Shown here: one piece after another, positions 16,042 through 23,954 of the stretch
Position numbering within the stretch: position 1 is the stretch's first letter
How the letters are laid out: each line of letters opens with the position of its first letter
Assembly: GCA_964517795.1 (NCBI GenBank)
Contig: CAZFDE010000017.1
Location: 1 to 42,359, forward strand
DNA: 42,359 nucleotides
Direction of reading: 5' to 3'
From: CAZFDE01 sp964517795
GTDB lineage: Bacteria; Planctomycetota; Phycisphaerae; Sedimentisphaerales; Anaerobacaceae
Made by a program: the position numbers and the translations under genes
The notes under the pieces: model-generated
Database searches by the model: none
What the model was told of the DNA's origin: nothing
Seen by the model: only the letters and a program-made list of their open reading frames with translations

Positions 16042-16848
16042 ATGATGAATAAAAGATCGAAGCGCGGAACGCGCCGACGAATAAGCGGTGTGATCTTGCT
16101 GGTGTGTGTCACCTGCATATTGAGTTCGGTGGCCATATCGGATAACGGCAACGATGAGAAGATCGAGGCAGCGCGTACCGCCCTTGAGAAATGGGTCGAT
16201 GTTCAGCGAACAATCTCCCAGGAAAAACGCGATCTGAAGCTGGCCAAGGAAATGCTTCATGAACGAATCGAACTGGTTCAGCGAGAGATCGAATCACTTC
16301 GTAAAAAAATAAGCAATGCCGAAGAGAGTATTGCCGAGGCCGACAAAAAACGGGCCGATCTGATTGAAGAGAACGAAAAGCTCAAAAAGGCGTCTTCGTC
16401 ACTGGCTACGACGACCGATCTTCTGGAAAATCGAATTCGCCAACTGCTCAAACAATTGCCGGATCCCATCCGCGAACGGGTCAAGCCGCTCAGCCAGCGA
16501 CTACCTGAAGATCCGAAAGAGACCAAGCTCTCACTGGGCGAGCGGTTTCAGAATATTGTGGGGATTATCAACGAAGTCGATAAGTTTAACCGGGACATAA
16601 CCGTTACCAGCGAAGTACGGACGCTGGCCGACGGGCGATCGGTCGAGGTGACAGCATTGTATATCGGCCTCGGTCAGGCGTATTATGCCAGTGCCAACGC
16701 GAATATCGCGGGCATCGGCACGCTGTCCGATGATGGCTGGGTGTGGAAACCGGCAAATGAATATGCCGCACAGATCGCCGACGCCATCGCCATCTTGAAA
16801 AATGAGAAAATGGCATCGTTCATACAGGTGCCGGTGAACATCAAATAA
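16042..16848 (+). CDS. DUF3450 family periplasmic coiled-coil protein
   Basis: 268 residues. A long basic signal region (1-33) is followed by a coiled coil at about 40-135 and a small C-terminal domain with LYIGLGQAYYAS and WVWKPANEYAAQIADAIAI, the DUF3450 pattern. In Vibrio and Shewanella such genes stand first in TonB2 clusters before ttpC, exbB2, exbD2, tonB2 and a TPR gene, exactly the order here. It is thought to act in the periplasm with TtpC; the molecular role is not established. AAGGA precedes the ATG, and the next gene starts 17 bp after the stop. Confidence 0.88.
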   Translation: MMNKRSKRGTRRRISGVILLVCVTCILSSVAISDNGNDEKIEAARTALEKWVDVQRTISQEKRDLKLAKEMLHERIELVQREIESLRKKISNAEESIAEADKKRADLIEENEKLKKASSSLATTTDLLENRIRQLLKQLPDPIRERVKPLSQRLPEDPKETKLSLGERFQNIVGIINEVDKFNRDITVTSEVRTLADGRSVEVTALYIGLGQAYYASANANIAGIGTLSDDGWVWKPANEYAAQIADAIAILKNEKMASFIQVPVNIK

Positions 16849-16865
16849 ACAGGGCTAATCATAAT

Positions 16866-18752
16866 ATGAAAAAGATCGTATATCTGCTTGTTTTAGTACT
16901 TGTCAGTCCGGTGATGCTTTGGGCCCGGGATCCCAATGCCGTCGATCATGTCAATGAGCTGCTCGACGTGGCGTTCGAGGAAGAACAAGAAACCGGTTTC
17001 GGCAAGGCATCGCAATCGATCCAGCAACAGCTCCGGGACAGTATTGCCGAGTTAAACGCATTACGCGAGCAGGTGGTTAACGAGAAGGTGCCTCTGAGCC
17101 GCAAGCTCAGTGAACTGGAAGCCCAATTGGTTAAGGTACGTCAGGAATACCAGGAAACGACGCGTCTGCTGGACAGCCGGACATTGGATTTGAGTAACCT
17201 GCGAAACGAGATCAAGTCGCGCAATCAGGAAGCGACCTATCTTTCGAACCTGTTGGGCGAATATGCGCGTAATTTCGAATCGCGATTACATATTTCTGAG
17301 ATCGACCGGTATCAGGAAGCACTGGAAACAGCGATGTTGGCACCGGAAAACAGCAATCTTTCGGAACAGGAAGTTTACGAGGCCCAGGCCAATCTTATCT
17401 CGGTCTCGCTGGACCGGCTATTCGAGGCGCTGGGCGGAACGCAGTTTGAAGGGACAGCGGCCGATGAAAGCGGGTCGATCCATAAAGGGACATTTGTGTT
17501 GATCGGACCGGCCGCCGTTTTCAAATCGGACGATGGCGCGATCATCGGAACCGCCGAGCAGCGTCTCGGTTCGGTTGAGCCGGCCGTCATCAGTTTTGCC
17601 AATCCGGAGGATACGCAGGCTGCGGCCGGTGTAATCTCCGATTCCAAAGGGCTCTTTCCCCTGGACCCAACACTCGGTAATGCCCATAAGATCGAGGAAA
17701 CCGAAGAAACCTTTATCGAGCACATCCAGAAGGGCGGGCCGGTGATGTACCCGATATTTGGACTGGCCGGTGCGGCATTTCTGGTGGCGCTGTACAAATG
17801 GTTTTTCTTGTCAATTGTTCCCAAACCTTCGAAGAAACGTATCAATGCACTGCTGAAGGCTGTGGCATCACACGATGTGCAAGAGGTCCAGAAGAAAGCC
17901 AAAACGATCAAGGGGCCGATTGGAAAGATGCTTTCGGCCGGTGCTCAACATATCAAAGAGCCGCGGGACCTGGTCGAAGAGGTCATGTATGAAAAAGTGC
18001 TTTCCACGCGTTTGAAATTACAGCGATTTTTGCCGTTTATCGCGATCAGTGCTTCTTCGGCCCCGTTGCTGGGTCTGCTGGGGACTGTGACCGGTATTAT
18101 CAATACGTTCAAATTGATTACTGTATTCGGATCGGGTGATGTCAAGACGCTTTCGGGCGGTATTTCCGAGGCCCTGATTACGACGGAATTCGGCCTGATC
18201 GTGGCGATTCCGTCGCTGCTGCTGCATGCATTCCTCTCGCGAAAGGCCAAAGGGATCGTCGATGAGATGGAAAAGGCCGCAGTTGCCTTTATTAACCAGA
18301 TCAGCAAGACACCCTATCACCAGGAACCGCAGATGATCGCCCATCGCAATATCGTTCGCGAGCCGATCGCCACGCCGCGTTATACGAAAAATATGGCCGG
18401 TGGCGTAATGGATCCGCGACTGGTGAGTATCGGCAAAAATGCGACGGTTGCCGAGGCCATCAATAAGATACGGTCATCCGAAATCGGCGAGGATATCGAT
18501 ACCGTATTTGTTGTTAGCGACGGCGGCAAGTACGAAGGCCATGTGCCGCTGCGGCATTTATTGATTCGACCGGAAAAGACGCCGGTGGAATCCCTCGCAC
18601 AACATAAGAATCTTTTTGTTCGTGTCGATGCGAACCTCGATGAGGTTAAAAAATTAATCAGCCAGCACGAACTGATTAATATACCCGTACTGGATCATGA
18701 TGATCAATTAGTCGGACGGATCAGCCGAAACGGAAATGGAGATGTCAAATGA
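16866..18752 (+). CDS. TtpC-like ExbB/TolQ-family protein with C-terminal CBS pair
   Basis: 628 residues. Signal peptide 1-20, periplasmic coiled coil about 35-125, a further periplasmic region to about 285, first membrane helix about 292-312, then the MotA/TolQ/ExbB domain with SSAPLLGLLGTVTGIINTF (about 395) and TTEFGLIVAIPSLLLHAFLS (about 437). Residues 515-628 form two CBS domains resembling those of MgtE: VSIGKNATVAEAINKI and EGHVPLRHLL in the first, FVRVDANLDEVKKLI and NIPVLDHDDQLVGRIS in the second, which ends before its usual last helix. By ExbB topology the CBS pair lies in the cytoplasm. TtpC proteins I know lack it. The gene overlaps exbB by four bases (ATGA). CBS pairs commonly bind adenine nucleotides or magnesium. 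Confidence 0.9.
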   Translation: MKKIVYLLVLVLVSPVMLWARDPNAVDHVNELLDVAFEEEQETGFGKASQSIQQQLRDSIAELNALREQVVNEKVPLSRKLSELEAQLVKVRQEYQETTRLLDSRTLDLSNLRNEIKSRNQEATYLSNLLGEYARNFESRLHISEIDRYQEALETAMLAPENSNLSEQEVYEAQANLISVSLDRLFEALGGTQFEGTAADESGSIHKGTFVLIGPAAVFKSDDGAIIGTAEQRLGSVEPAVISFANPEDTQAAAGVISDSKGLFPLDPTLGNAHKIEETEETFIEHIQKGGPVMYPIFGLAGAAFLVALYKWFFLSIVPKPSKKRINALLKAVASHDVQEVQKKAKTIKGPIGKMLSAGAQHIKEPRDLVEEVMYEKVLSTRLKLQRFLPFIAISASSAPLLGLLGTVTGIINTFKLITVFGSGDVKTLSGGISEALITTEFGLIVAIPSLLLHAFLSRKAKGIVDEMEKAAVAFINQISKTPYHQEPQMIAHRNIVREPIATPRYTKNMAGGVMDPRLVSIGKNATVAEAINKIRSSEIGEDIDTVFVVSDGGKYEGHVPLRHLLIRPEKTPVESLAQHKNLFVRVDANLDEVKKLISQHELINIPVLDHDDQLVGRISRNGNGDVK

Positions 18753-19465
18753 ATGGATTAGCCGAACAATTCGCCGTATTGTGTGAACAGGCTTATGCCA
18801 TCTGGCTTTCGGGCGGATGGGCAATGATCGCCATTGCGATTGTTGCGCTGGTGATGTTTTCGTTAGGAATGCATGTTTCGCTAAAACTGAGTCAGACCGG
18901 ATTTGCTTCGGTTCGCGAAAAAACATGGCGACGATGGATTGATCATCCAGAGGAACGTCGCGGGCCGATCGGTGAAATGATTGATTTTGTTACCGGCGGC
19001 AATTCACTGAAAGATACGGCGACATCGTTTGACGAATTACAAGCGACTGAAGTGGCGCCGTTTGATCGCGACCTTCGCGTGATGAAAATCTGTGTCGGTG
19101 CTGCACCGCTGTTAGGGCTTCTCGGAACGGTAACCGGTATGCTGGCAACGTTTGCAGCCTTGTCATCCGGCTCCGGCGGCGACAAGACGATGGGATTGGT
19201 TGCCGAGGGCATTTCCGAAGCACTGGTCACGACCGAAACCGGACTGGTCATTGCACTGCCGGGTTTGTTCTTCCAGTATCAACTGGTTCGCAAATACGAA
19301 CGCTATAAAGCGTTTTTAGCTCATCTGCAAACCGTTTGTACCCAGAAGATGTATAAGAAAATAAGTGAACAGCAGGCCGTGTCTGTGATGGATGAACCGA
19401 TGATCCTGGCCGATGAACTGTACGCACCGCAGCAAGCCAAGGAACAACAGGCAATCGCCGTTTAG
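18749..19465 (+). CDS. exbB: ExbB/TolQ-type proton channel protein
   Basis: 238 residues with three membrane helices (about 22-44, 115-138, 158-180) and a cytoplasmic loop between the first two. The family signature is APLLGLLGTVTGMLATF followed by GISEALVTTETGLVIALPGL. With ExbD it forms the proton-driven stator that energises TonB. It lacks the periplasmic extension and CBS pair of the preceding TtpC-like protein, so the operon encodes two different ExbB-type subunits, as in TonB2 systems. Its ATG overlaps the TGA of the preceding gene; exbD follows after 19 bp. Confidence 0.93.
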   Translation: MNGLAEQFAVLCEQAYAIWLSGGWAMIAIAIVALVMFSLGMHVSLKLSQTGFASVREKTWRRWIDHPEERRGPIGEMIDFVTGGNSLKDTATSFDELQATEVAPFDRDLRVMKICVGAAPLLGLLGTVTGMLATFAALSSGSGGDKTMGLVAEGISEALVTTETGLVIALPGLFFQYQLVRKYERYKAFLAHLQTVCTQKMYKKISEQQAVSVMDEPMILADELYAPQQAKEQQAIAV

Positions 19466-19484
19466 ATAGAATAACGAGGAAGTC

Positions 19485-19898
19485 ATGGGACGTTTTCGTC
19501 AAATTGCAACCGGAGACAGCACAGAAGGCGGGATAGATATTTCGCCATTGATGGACTGTGTATTCATCCTTTTGATCTTTTTTATTGTTACCACCACTTT
19601 TGTCGAAGAGACGGGCGTTGAAGTGGATAAACCACAGGCTGCGTCGTCGGTTCAGTTAGAGAAAAACAGTATCCTGATCGCGCTGACAGCGAAGGGACAG
19701 GTGGTTTACGGCGGCCGGGAGATCGGCATCAGCGGTGTTCGACCGCTGGTCAAGCGCATGCTTCAAAAAGAAGATGTACCGGTTATCATTCAAGCCGATA
19801 CGACAGCGCAATCCGGTTTGCTGGTTCGCTTGATTGACGAGGCTAAATTAGGCGGAGCGGTCAAGGTCAGTGTCGCAACCCGTAAATCGAAAAGTTGA
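19485..19898 (+). CDS. exbD: ExbD/TolR-type biopolymer transport protein
   Basis: 137 residues: a short cytoplasmic start, one membrane helix (about 22-40) and a periplasmic domain. The essential membrane aspartate is D24 in DISPLMDCVF. The periplasmic part has ILIALTAKGQVVYGGREI and VPVIIQADTTAQSG, typical of ExbD. It works with the ExbB protein encoded just upstream. AGGAAG precedes the ATG. Its stop overlaps a possible TTG start of tonB. Confidence 0.94.
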   Translation: MGRFRQIATGDSTEGGIDISPLMDCVFILLIFFIVTTTFVEETGVEVDKPQAASSVQLEKNSILIALTAKGQVVYGGREIGISGVRPLVKRMLQKEDVPVIIQADTTAQSGLLVRLIDEAKLGGAVKVSVATRKSKS

Positions 19899-19906
19899 GC
19901 ATCGTT

Positions 19907-20584
19907 ATGAGAAATTCTCGCAAACGTTCAAAATTCTGGTTTTTTCGGGCGATATTTCATCAGATTCTGGTGTTGCTCGGTGCGGTTGGCCTGACGCTGG
20001 TGTTCTTTCTGGTGCTGCCCTTGATGCAGACTCTTGCCAAGCCGCCGACGACGGATCTGATGCTGCAATCGGTTGATACGGCCAAGCTGGATGCCCCCGA
20101 ACCCCCGCCGGTCGAACCGGAACCGGAGGAACCGCCGAAACAGGAAGAAAAACCCCCGGAACTGACCGAAGAGGCGCCGCCGCTGGATTTATCTCAACTG
20201 GAATTGGCACTGAATCCCGGTCTGGGCGGTGGTTTAACAGGCGGCGATTTTGCTGTCAATCTCAACACGATCGTTTCATCGGACCAAAAGGGAGTCGATG
20301 ACCTGTTCAGTATCGCTGACCTGGACCAGAAACCGCGTGTGATCTATCAGTCCAGTCCGATGATGAATAACAAGATGCGTAAACGGGCACCCGGCACCGT
20401 CTATATTCTGTTTATTGTGGACGAACGCGGAAGAGTGACGAATCCGAAAGTCCAGAAATCAAGTGATCCGGTTTTTGAAAAAGCAGCACTCAGTGCCGTT
20501 AAACAATGGAAATTTGAACCCGGTAAACGCAATGGAAAAGCCGTTAAGTTTCGTATGCGTGTGCCAATCAGTTTTCCGAAATGA
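19907..20584 (+). CDS. tonB: TonB-family energy transducer
   Basis: 225 residues from the ATG at 19907; a TTG at 19895, overlapping the exbD stop as TTGA, is possible and would add four residues. One N-terminal membrane helix (about 17-40), a proline/glutamate-rich linker (about 60-95) and a C-terminal TonB domain (about 145-225) with GTVYILFIVDERGRVTNPKV and AALSAVKQWKFEPGKRNGK. It would carry force from ExbB-ExbD across the periplasm to outer-membrane receptors, none of which is in this window. Its stop overlaps the reading frame of the TPR gene. Confidence 0.93.
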   Translation: MRNSRKRSKFWFFRAIFHQILVLLGAVGLTLVFFLVLPLMQTLAKPPTTDLMLQSVDTAKLDAPEPPPVEPEPEEPPKQEEKPPELTEEAPPLDLSQLELALNPGLGGGLTGGDFAVNLNTIVSSDQKGVDDLFSIADLDQKPRVIYQSSPMMNNKMRKRAPGTVYILFIVDERGRVTNPKVQKSSDPVFEKAALSAVKQWKFEPGKRNGKAVKFRMRVPISFPK

Positions 20585-20592
20585 GGATAGTT

Positions 20593-22023
20593 ATGAACAA
20601 GGAATTATATATGAGCGATTATCAATGGATCGGGCGAATTTGCCTGATTATGATTCTGGGTTTCAGCGTTGGTGTGTTTGGCGCAGCGGATGTGAATCTT
20701 CCGATCGGCACGTCGGATTCAGGCTTAAGTCCCCTGGAGCTTAAGATATGGAACGATCCGGGATTTCGCCGGCATTTTGCCGAAAGCTATATCGCCGAGA
20801 CCGAGATCGAACCGCGGGTGACCATGGACGAACGCGATCAGATGCTCGAAATCATGGAATTGATTTCTGAAGACAAACTGGATAAGGCGGCCGCGATGTT
20901 GATCGAATCACGCAACGAAGCGGCCAGCGCAGTTTTTGATTTTACCCTGGCCAATATCTATTTTCAGCAGGAAAAGCTTGACGAGGCATTGACGGCATAC
21001 CAAATTGCGGTCGATAAGTATCCCAAATTCCGAAGAGCATGGCGCAATCTGGGATCAATCTATGTTCGTCAGGGTACATTTGAAAAAGCGCTGCCGACCC
21101 TGACACAGGTGGTTTCACTGGGCGGAGGCGATTCGGTCACATACGGCCTGCTGGGATATGCATATTATATGACAGAGAATTTTCTCTCGGCTGAATCGGC
21201 CTATCGGATGGCGATTCTGCTTGATCCCAAAACCTTAGACTGGAAAATGCAACTGGCAAAAACCTTATTCAGGCAGCAGCGGTTTGCCGAGGCACTAGCG
21301 CTGAGCGATCAACTGATCAAAGACCAGCCCGAACAGGCTGACCTGTGGTTGCTGCAGGCCAATGCCTATCTGGGTCTGAAACAGCCGATCAAAGCCGCAG
21401 AGATTTATGAGTTAGTCGATCATTTGGGCAAATCGACGGTAAGCAGCCTGAATTTGCTCGGCGATATCTATGTCAACGAATCACTTTATGAAATGGCCAT
21501 AAAATCCTATATCCGGGCAATGGAAAAAGACCCCGATGGCAAAATCGACCGCTATGTTCGAGCGGCCAAGGTGCTGACCGCCCGCGGTGCACTGGATAAA
21601 GCGAAATCATTGATCGAATATATGGAAACCAACAAGGCCGATCAGCTCCAGAAAGAAGAGCAAAAAGAATTGTTGAAATTGCGTGCCCGTCTTGCGGTCG
21701 CATCCGGTTCGGACGATGCCGAACAAATTCAGATACTCACGGAAATCGTCGAATTGGATCCGCTGGATGGTGAGGCCCTGATCCTGCTGGGCCAGCATCA
21801 TGGCAGGACCGGCGATGTCCAAAAGGCGATTTTTTATTTCGAACGGGCACAGTCAATCGAGGAATTTGAAGCCGATGCGTGTATTCGCCATGCCCAGTTA
21901 CTGGTGGGTGAGGGGCAATATAAAGATGCCTTGCCGCTGTTGCGACGCGCCCAGCAGATCAAGCCGCGCGATAATATCCATGAATATCTCGAACAGGTCG
22001 AAAAAGTTTCCAAAACCCAGTAG
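20593..22023 (+). CDS. TPR-repeat protein of the TonB2-type operon
   Basis: 476 residues from the ATG at 20593 (GAGGA upstream). ATGs at 20581 (overlapping the tonB stop) and 20611 (AAGGAA upstream) are alternatives. A signal peptide or membrane helix (ILGFSVGVFGAAD) is followed by about ten tetratricopeptide repeats, such as AWRNLGSIYVRQGTFEKALP and ALILLGQHHGRTGDVQKAIF. TPR proteins close TonB2 clusters in Vibrio and Shewanella, and the product there lies in the periplasm. No strong terminator is visible in the 114 bp before the converging wzi-like gene. Confidence 0.88.
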   Translation: MNKELYMSDYQWIGRICLIMILGFSVGVFGAADVNLPIGTSDSGLSPLELKIWNDPGFRRHFAESYIAETEIEPRVTMDERDQMLEIMELISEDKLDKAAAMLIESRNEAASAVFDFTLANIYFQQEKLDEALTAYQIAVDKYPKFRRAWRNLGSIYVRQGTFEKALPTLTQVVSLGGGDSVTYGLLGYAYYMTENFLSAESAYRMAILLDPKTLDWKMQLAKTLFRQQRFAEALALSDQLIKDQPEQADLWLLQANAYLGLKQPIKAAEIYELVDHLGKSTVSSLNLLGDIYVNESLYEMAIKSYIRAMEKDPDGKIDRYVRAAKVLTARGALDKAKSLIEYMETNKADQLQKEEQKELLKLRARLAVASGSDDAEQIQILTEIVELDPLDGEALILLGQHHGRTGDVQKAIFYFERAQSIEEFEADACIRHAQLLVGEGQYKDALPLLRRAQQIKPRDNIHEYLEQVEKVSKTQ

Positions 22024-22137
22024 ATTAATGGGTGGATGACATTGGAAAACTTGAATTTTGCAGACTAACACATCTTGTTTTTTATCTATTTTTAATTTTG
22101 GAGTTGGGTTTGGTGTTACGTCGAATTTCACACGCAT

Positions 22138-23673
22138 TCAAAAATCGTACGTTAATTGCAGGTAGATCAGATGGCTGCGATCGGTCTTGCCAAGAATCTG
22201 GTTATTGTCATCGATGGTTTCATAGCGATAACCGGTTCGAATTTGCCATGGATCGCGTGTAAACCAGGTCAGGTCCGTCTCAAAACGCTGGGCAACGGGT
22301 TTGACATCGCCGGAAAGATTGGTTTCGACGCGGTCATACTCGAATCCGAGAATCATATTTTCATTCAAAGCATGATCGATCCGTACGAAGATATCCTGGG
22401 CGTCGGTGCCCATATGGTGCCCGATGATGCGACCTTTATAGGTATAGCCGGTTTTATACAGATAATGGTTGTAGAACACATTGGTCTCACCGGGAATATG
22501 ATTATCGGCATACTCTACGGTGATGTCGGTTCGACCGGTACGGAACAGATCGTTTAGCTTCAGTCCGAACAAATGGCCCCAGTTACTGGGCAGGCCGCCA
22601 GCCTCATCTTCACCGATCCCGTCATAATATAATTTAATCGATTGCACCGGAAACGTCTTTCCCATTGGCAGGCGGATCGAAGCATCTGCCCCGGCGAGCT
22701 GGTTATTATCGAGCCGGCCGCCTTCGTTCTCTTTGCGCGCCCAAAAGACATCCCAGTAATCCCGGGCACCGAGACTGGGCCGGCCTTCGCCGCCGAACAT
22801 GATCGAACGCGACAGACCCCAGTCGATATTCGGATGAGGTTTGAAATGGACCCGCATACCGGTAAGTTTGGCTTCGGGAATAACGCGGTCTTCATCCAGT
22901 TCAGTCAGATACCAGACGCCTTTGACCAATCCGAGATATCTGAAAATCCATGGCAGTTGGATCGGCAGGACATTGGAGAACTTGATCATCTTAAACGGTT
23001 CGGTATTGTTGCTGAGCAGGATCGAGCCGTTGCGGCCCGGTCCCCACCAAAGCTGTTCTTTGCCGATGAGCAGTTCGAATTTACCCACGCCGATCTTGCC
23101 GTAGCCTTCGATGATATCGATCTCGTCATTGTTGTCGGAATTGTCAGCGGCGAATTCGGGGTGCACATAAAAAGCCAGCGTATCGAACAGTTCCATCCGT
23201 GAAGCAAAACCGATGCGATAGTTATCGTCCTTGGCATACGTATCACCGCGATTGTTCTCGATATCGACTGCTTGATCGGCATAAGCGAATGTGATGTATG
23301 GATCTTCAAGTGGTTTGAGATAGCTGTAGTTGGCGTGTCGAGAACCGATGGCGAGTTTTTCCAGTTCAGCCTGAAATTCATCCTCCAATCGCTTGAGTAC
23401 GGCGAGCAGGATTGGATTTTTCTCATTTTGAGCTTCGAACTGATAGTGTGCCTGCTCGATCAATCGGGCCATTTCCAACCGCGTGATCGGGCGCGTTGTC
23501 AGCATGGCACTCGTAATAAAACCGTAATCGGCAAGTTTTTCGATGTCAGCGTATGCGAAGTGATTAAGCGGTACATTGGTCGAAACCGAGGCGTATATAT
23601 GGCCGATATGCCCGATTATCAGTACGGCAAGTGTGATATACAGCTTATGTCGATTGATGCGTATCCGATTCAT
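22138..23673 (-). CDS. Wzi-family capsule assembly protein with SLH-like N-terminus
   Basis: 511 residues. A signal peptide (about 1-29) precedes an SLH-like segment (residues about 33-70) with VPLNHFAYADIEKLADYGF and RPITRLEMARLIE, then a predicted outer-membrane barrel with the Wzi hallmark ELLIGKEQLWWGPGRNGSIL, ending in a terminal Phe (LTYDF). Wzi proteins hold capsular polysaccharide at the cell surface. The gene faces away from the polysaccharide operon across 281 bp, so the two may share control. No good ribosome site is visible before the ATG. Confidence 0.85.
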   Translation of the reverse strand: MNRIRINRHKLYITLAVLIIGHIGHIYASVSTNVPLNHFAYADIEKLADYGFITSAMLTTRPITRLEMARLIEQAHYQFEAQNEKNPILLAVLKRLEDEFQAELEKLAIGSRHANYSYLKPLEDPYITFAYADQAVDIENNRGDTYAKDDNYRIGFASRMELFDTLAFYVHPEFAADNSDNNDEIDIIEGYGKIGVGKFELLIGKEQLWWGPGRNGSILLSNNTEPFKMIKFSNVLPIQLPWIFRYLGLVKGVWYLTELDEDRVIPEAKLTGMRVHFKPHPNIDWGLSRSIMFGGEGRPSLGARDYWDVFWARKENEGGRLDNNQLAGADASIRLPMGKTFPVQSIKLYYDGIGEDEAGGLPSNWGHLFGLKLNDLFRTGRTDITVEYADNHIPGETNVFYNHYLYKTGYTYKGRIIGHHMGTDAQDIFVRIDHALNENMILGFEYDRVETNLSGDVKPVAQRFETDLTWFTRDPWQIRTGYRYETIDDNNQILGKTDRSHLIYLQLTYDF

Positions 23674-23807
23674 TTACAGCCAGACCGTTAAAAAACAGCG
23701 ATTCAGGCCGAAAATTAATGTAAAATGGTTGTCGGGTCAAGCACAATCTGACTTGTCAAAATGACCTATCCCGCGCAGTTATTTCATAAAAAAGCCCTAA
23801 AACCGTG

Positions 23808-23836
23808 TTGACAGACGGCATGCCGATAGATATAGT
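23808..23836 (+). promoter_or_regulatory. Strong promoter of the polysaccharide operon with palindrome in its spacer
   Basis: TTGACA (23808-23813), a 17-bp spacer and TATAGT (23831-23836), eleven of twelve positions to consensus. The spacer contains a perfect 10-bp palindrome CGGCATGCCG (23816-23825), placed where a bound repressor would block polymerase. Expected start near 23843. This also argues against a translation start at 23805. Confidence 0.75.
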
Positions 23837-23842
23837 TTACTC

Positions 23843-23954
23843 TGTTCGAGGTTGTCATCTCCGGGCATCCGGCCGAAGTGATGCGACTCGAGCGGTTTCG
23901 GAGGCAAAGGGATTGAAAAGGTCTGATGCCGTTTTGTTTACAAAGGAGTGTAAA
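23843..23954 (+). promoter_or_regulatory. Structured 112-nt leader of the polysaccharide operon
   Basis: CTCCG (23859-23863) can pair with CGGAG (23899-23903), enclosing a hairpin GCATC/GATGC (23865-23869 with 23880-23884). GGCATC (23864-23869) can instead pair with GATGCC (23925-23930), which is followed by GTTTTGTTT. The pairings are mutually exclusive, as in an attenuator or riboswitch, but I recognise no known riboswitch class. Confidence 0.3.

Noticed and set aside
22642..23202. 186-codon open frame on the plus strand
   Set aside because: It is opposite to the wzi-like gene, which carries the Wzi hallmark motif in this interval.
23805..23954. Longer N-terminus for the SLBB export protein
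   Set aside because: The early start lies before the promoter's -35 element, and the later ATG at 23955 has a strong ribosome site and a signal peptide.
23843..23954. Cyclic di-GMP riboswitch before the polysaccharide operon
   Set aside because: The leader contains GGCAAAGGG-like text, but the conserved core pieces of the type I riboswitch that I know are not there in order.
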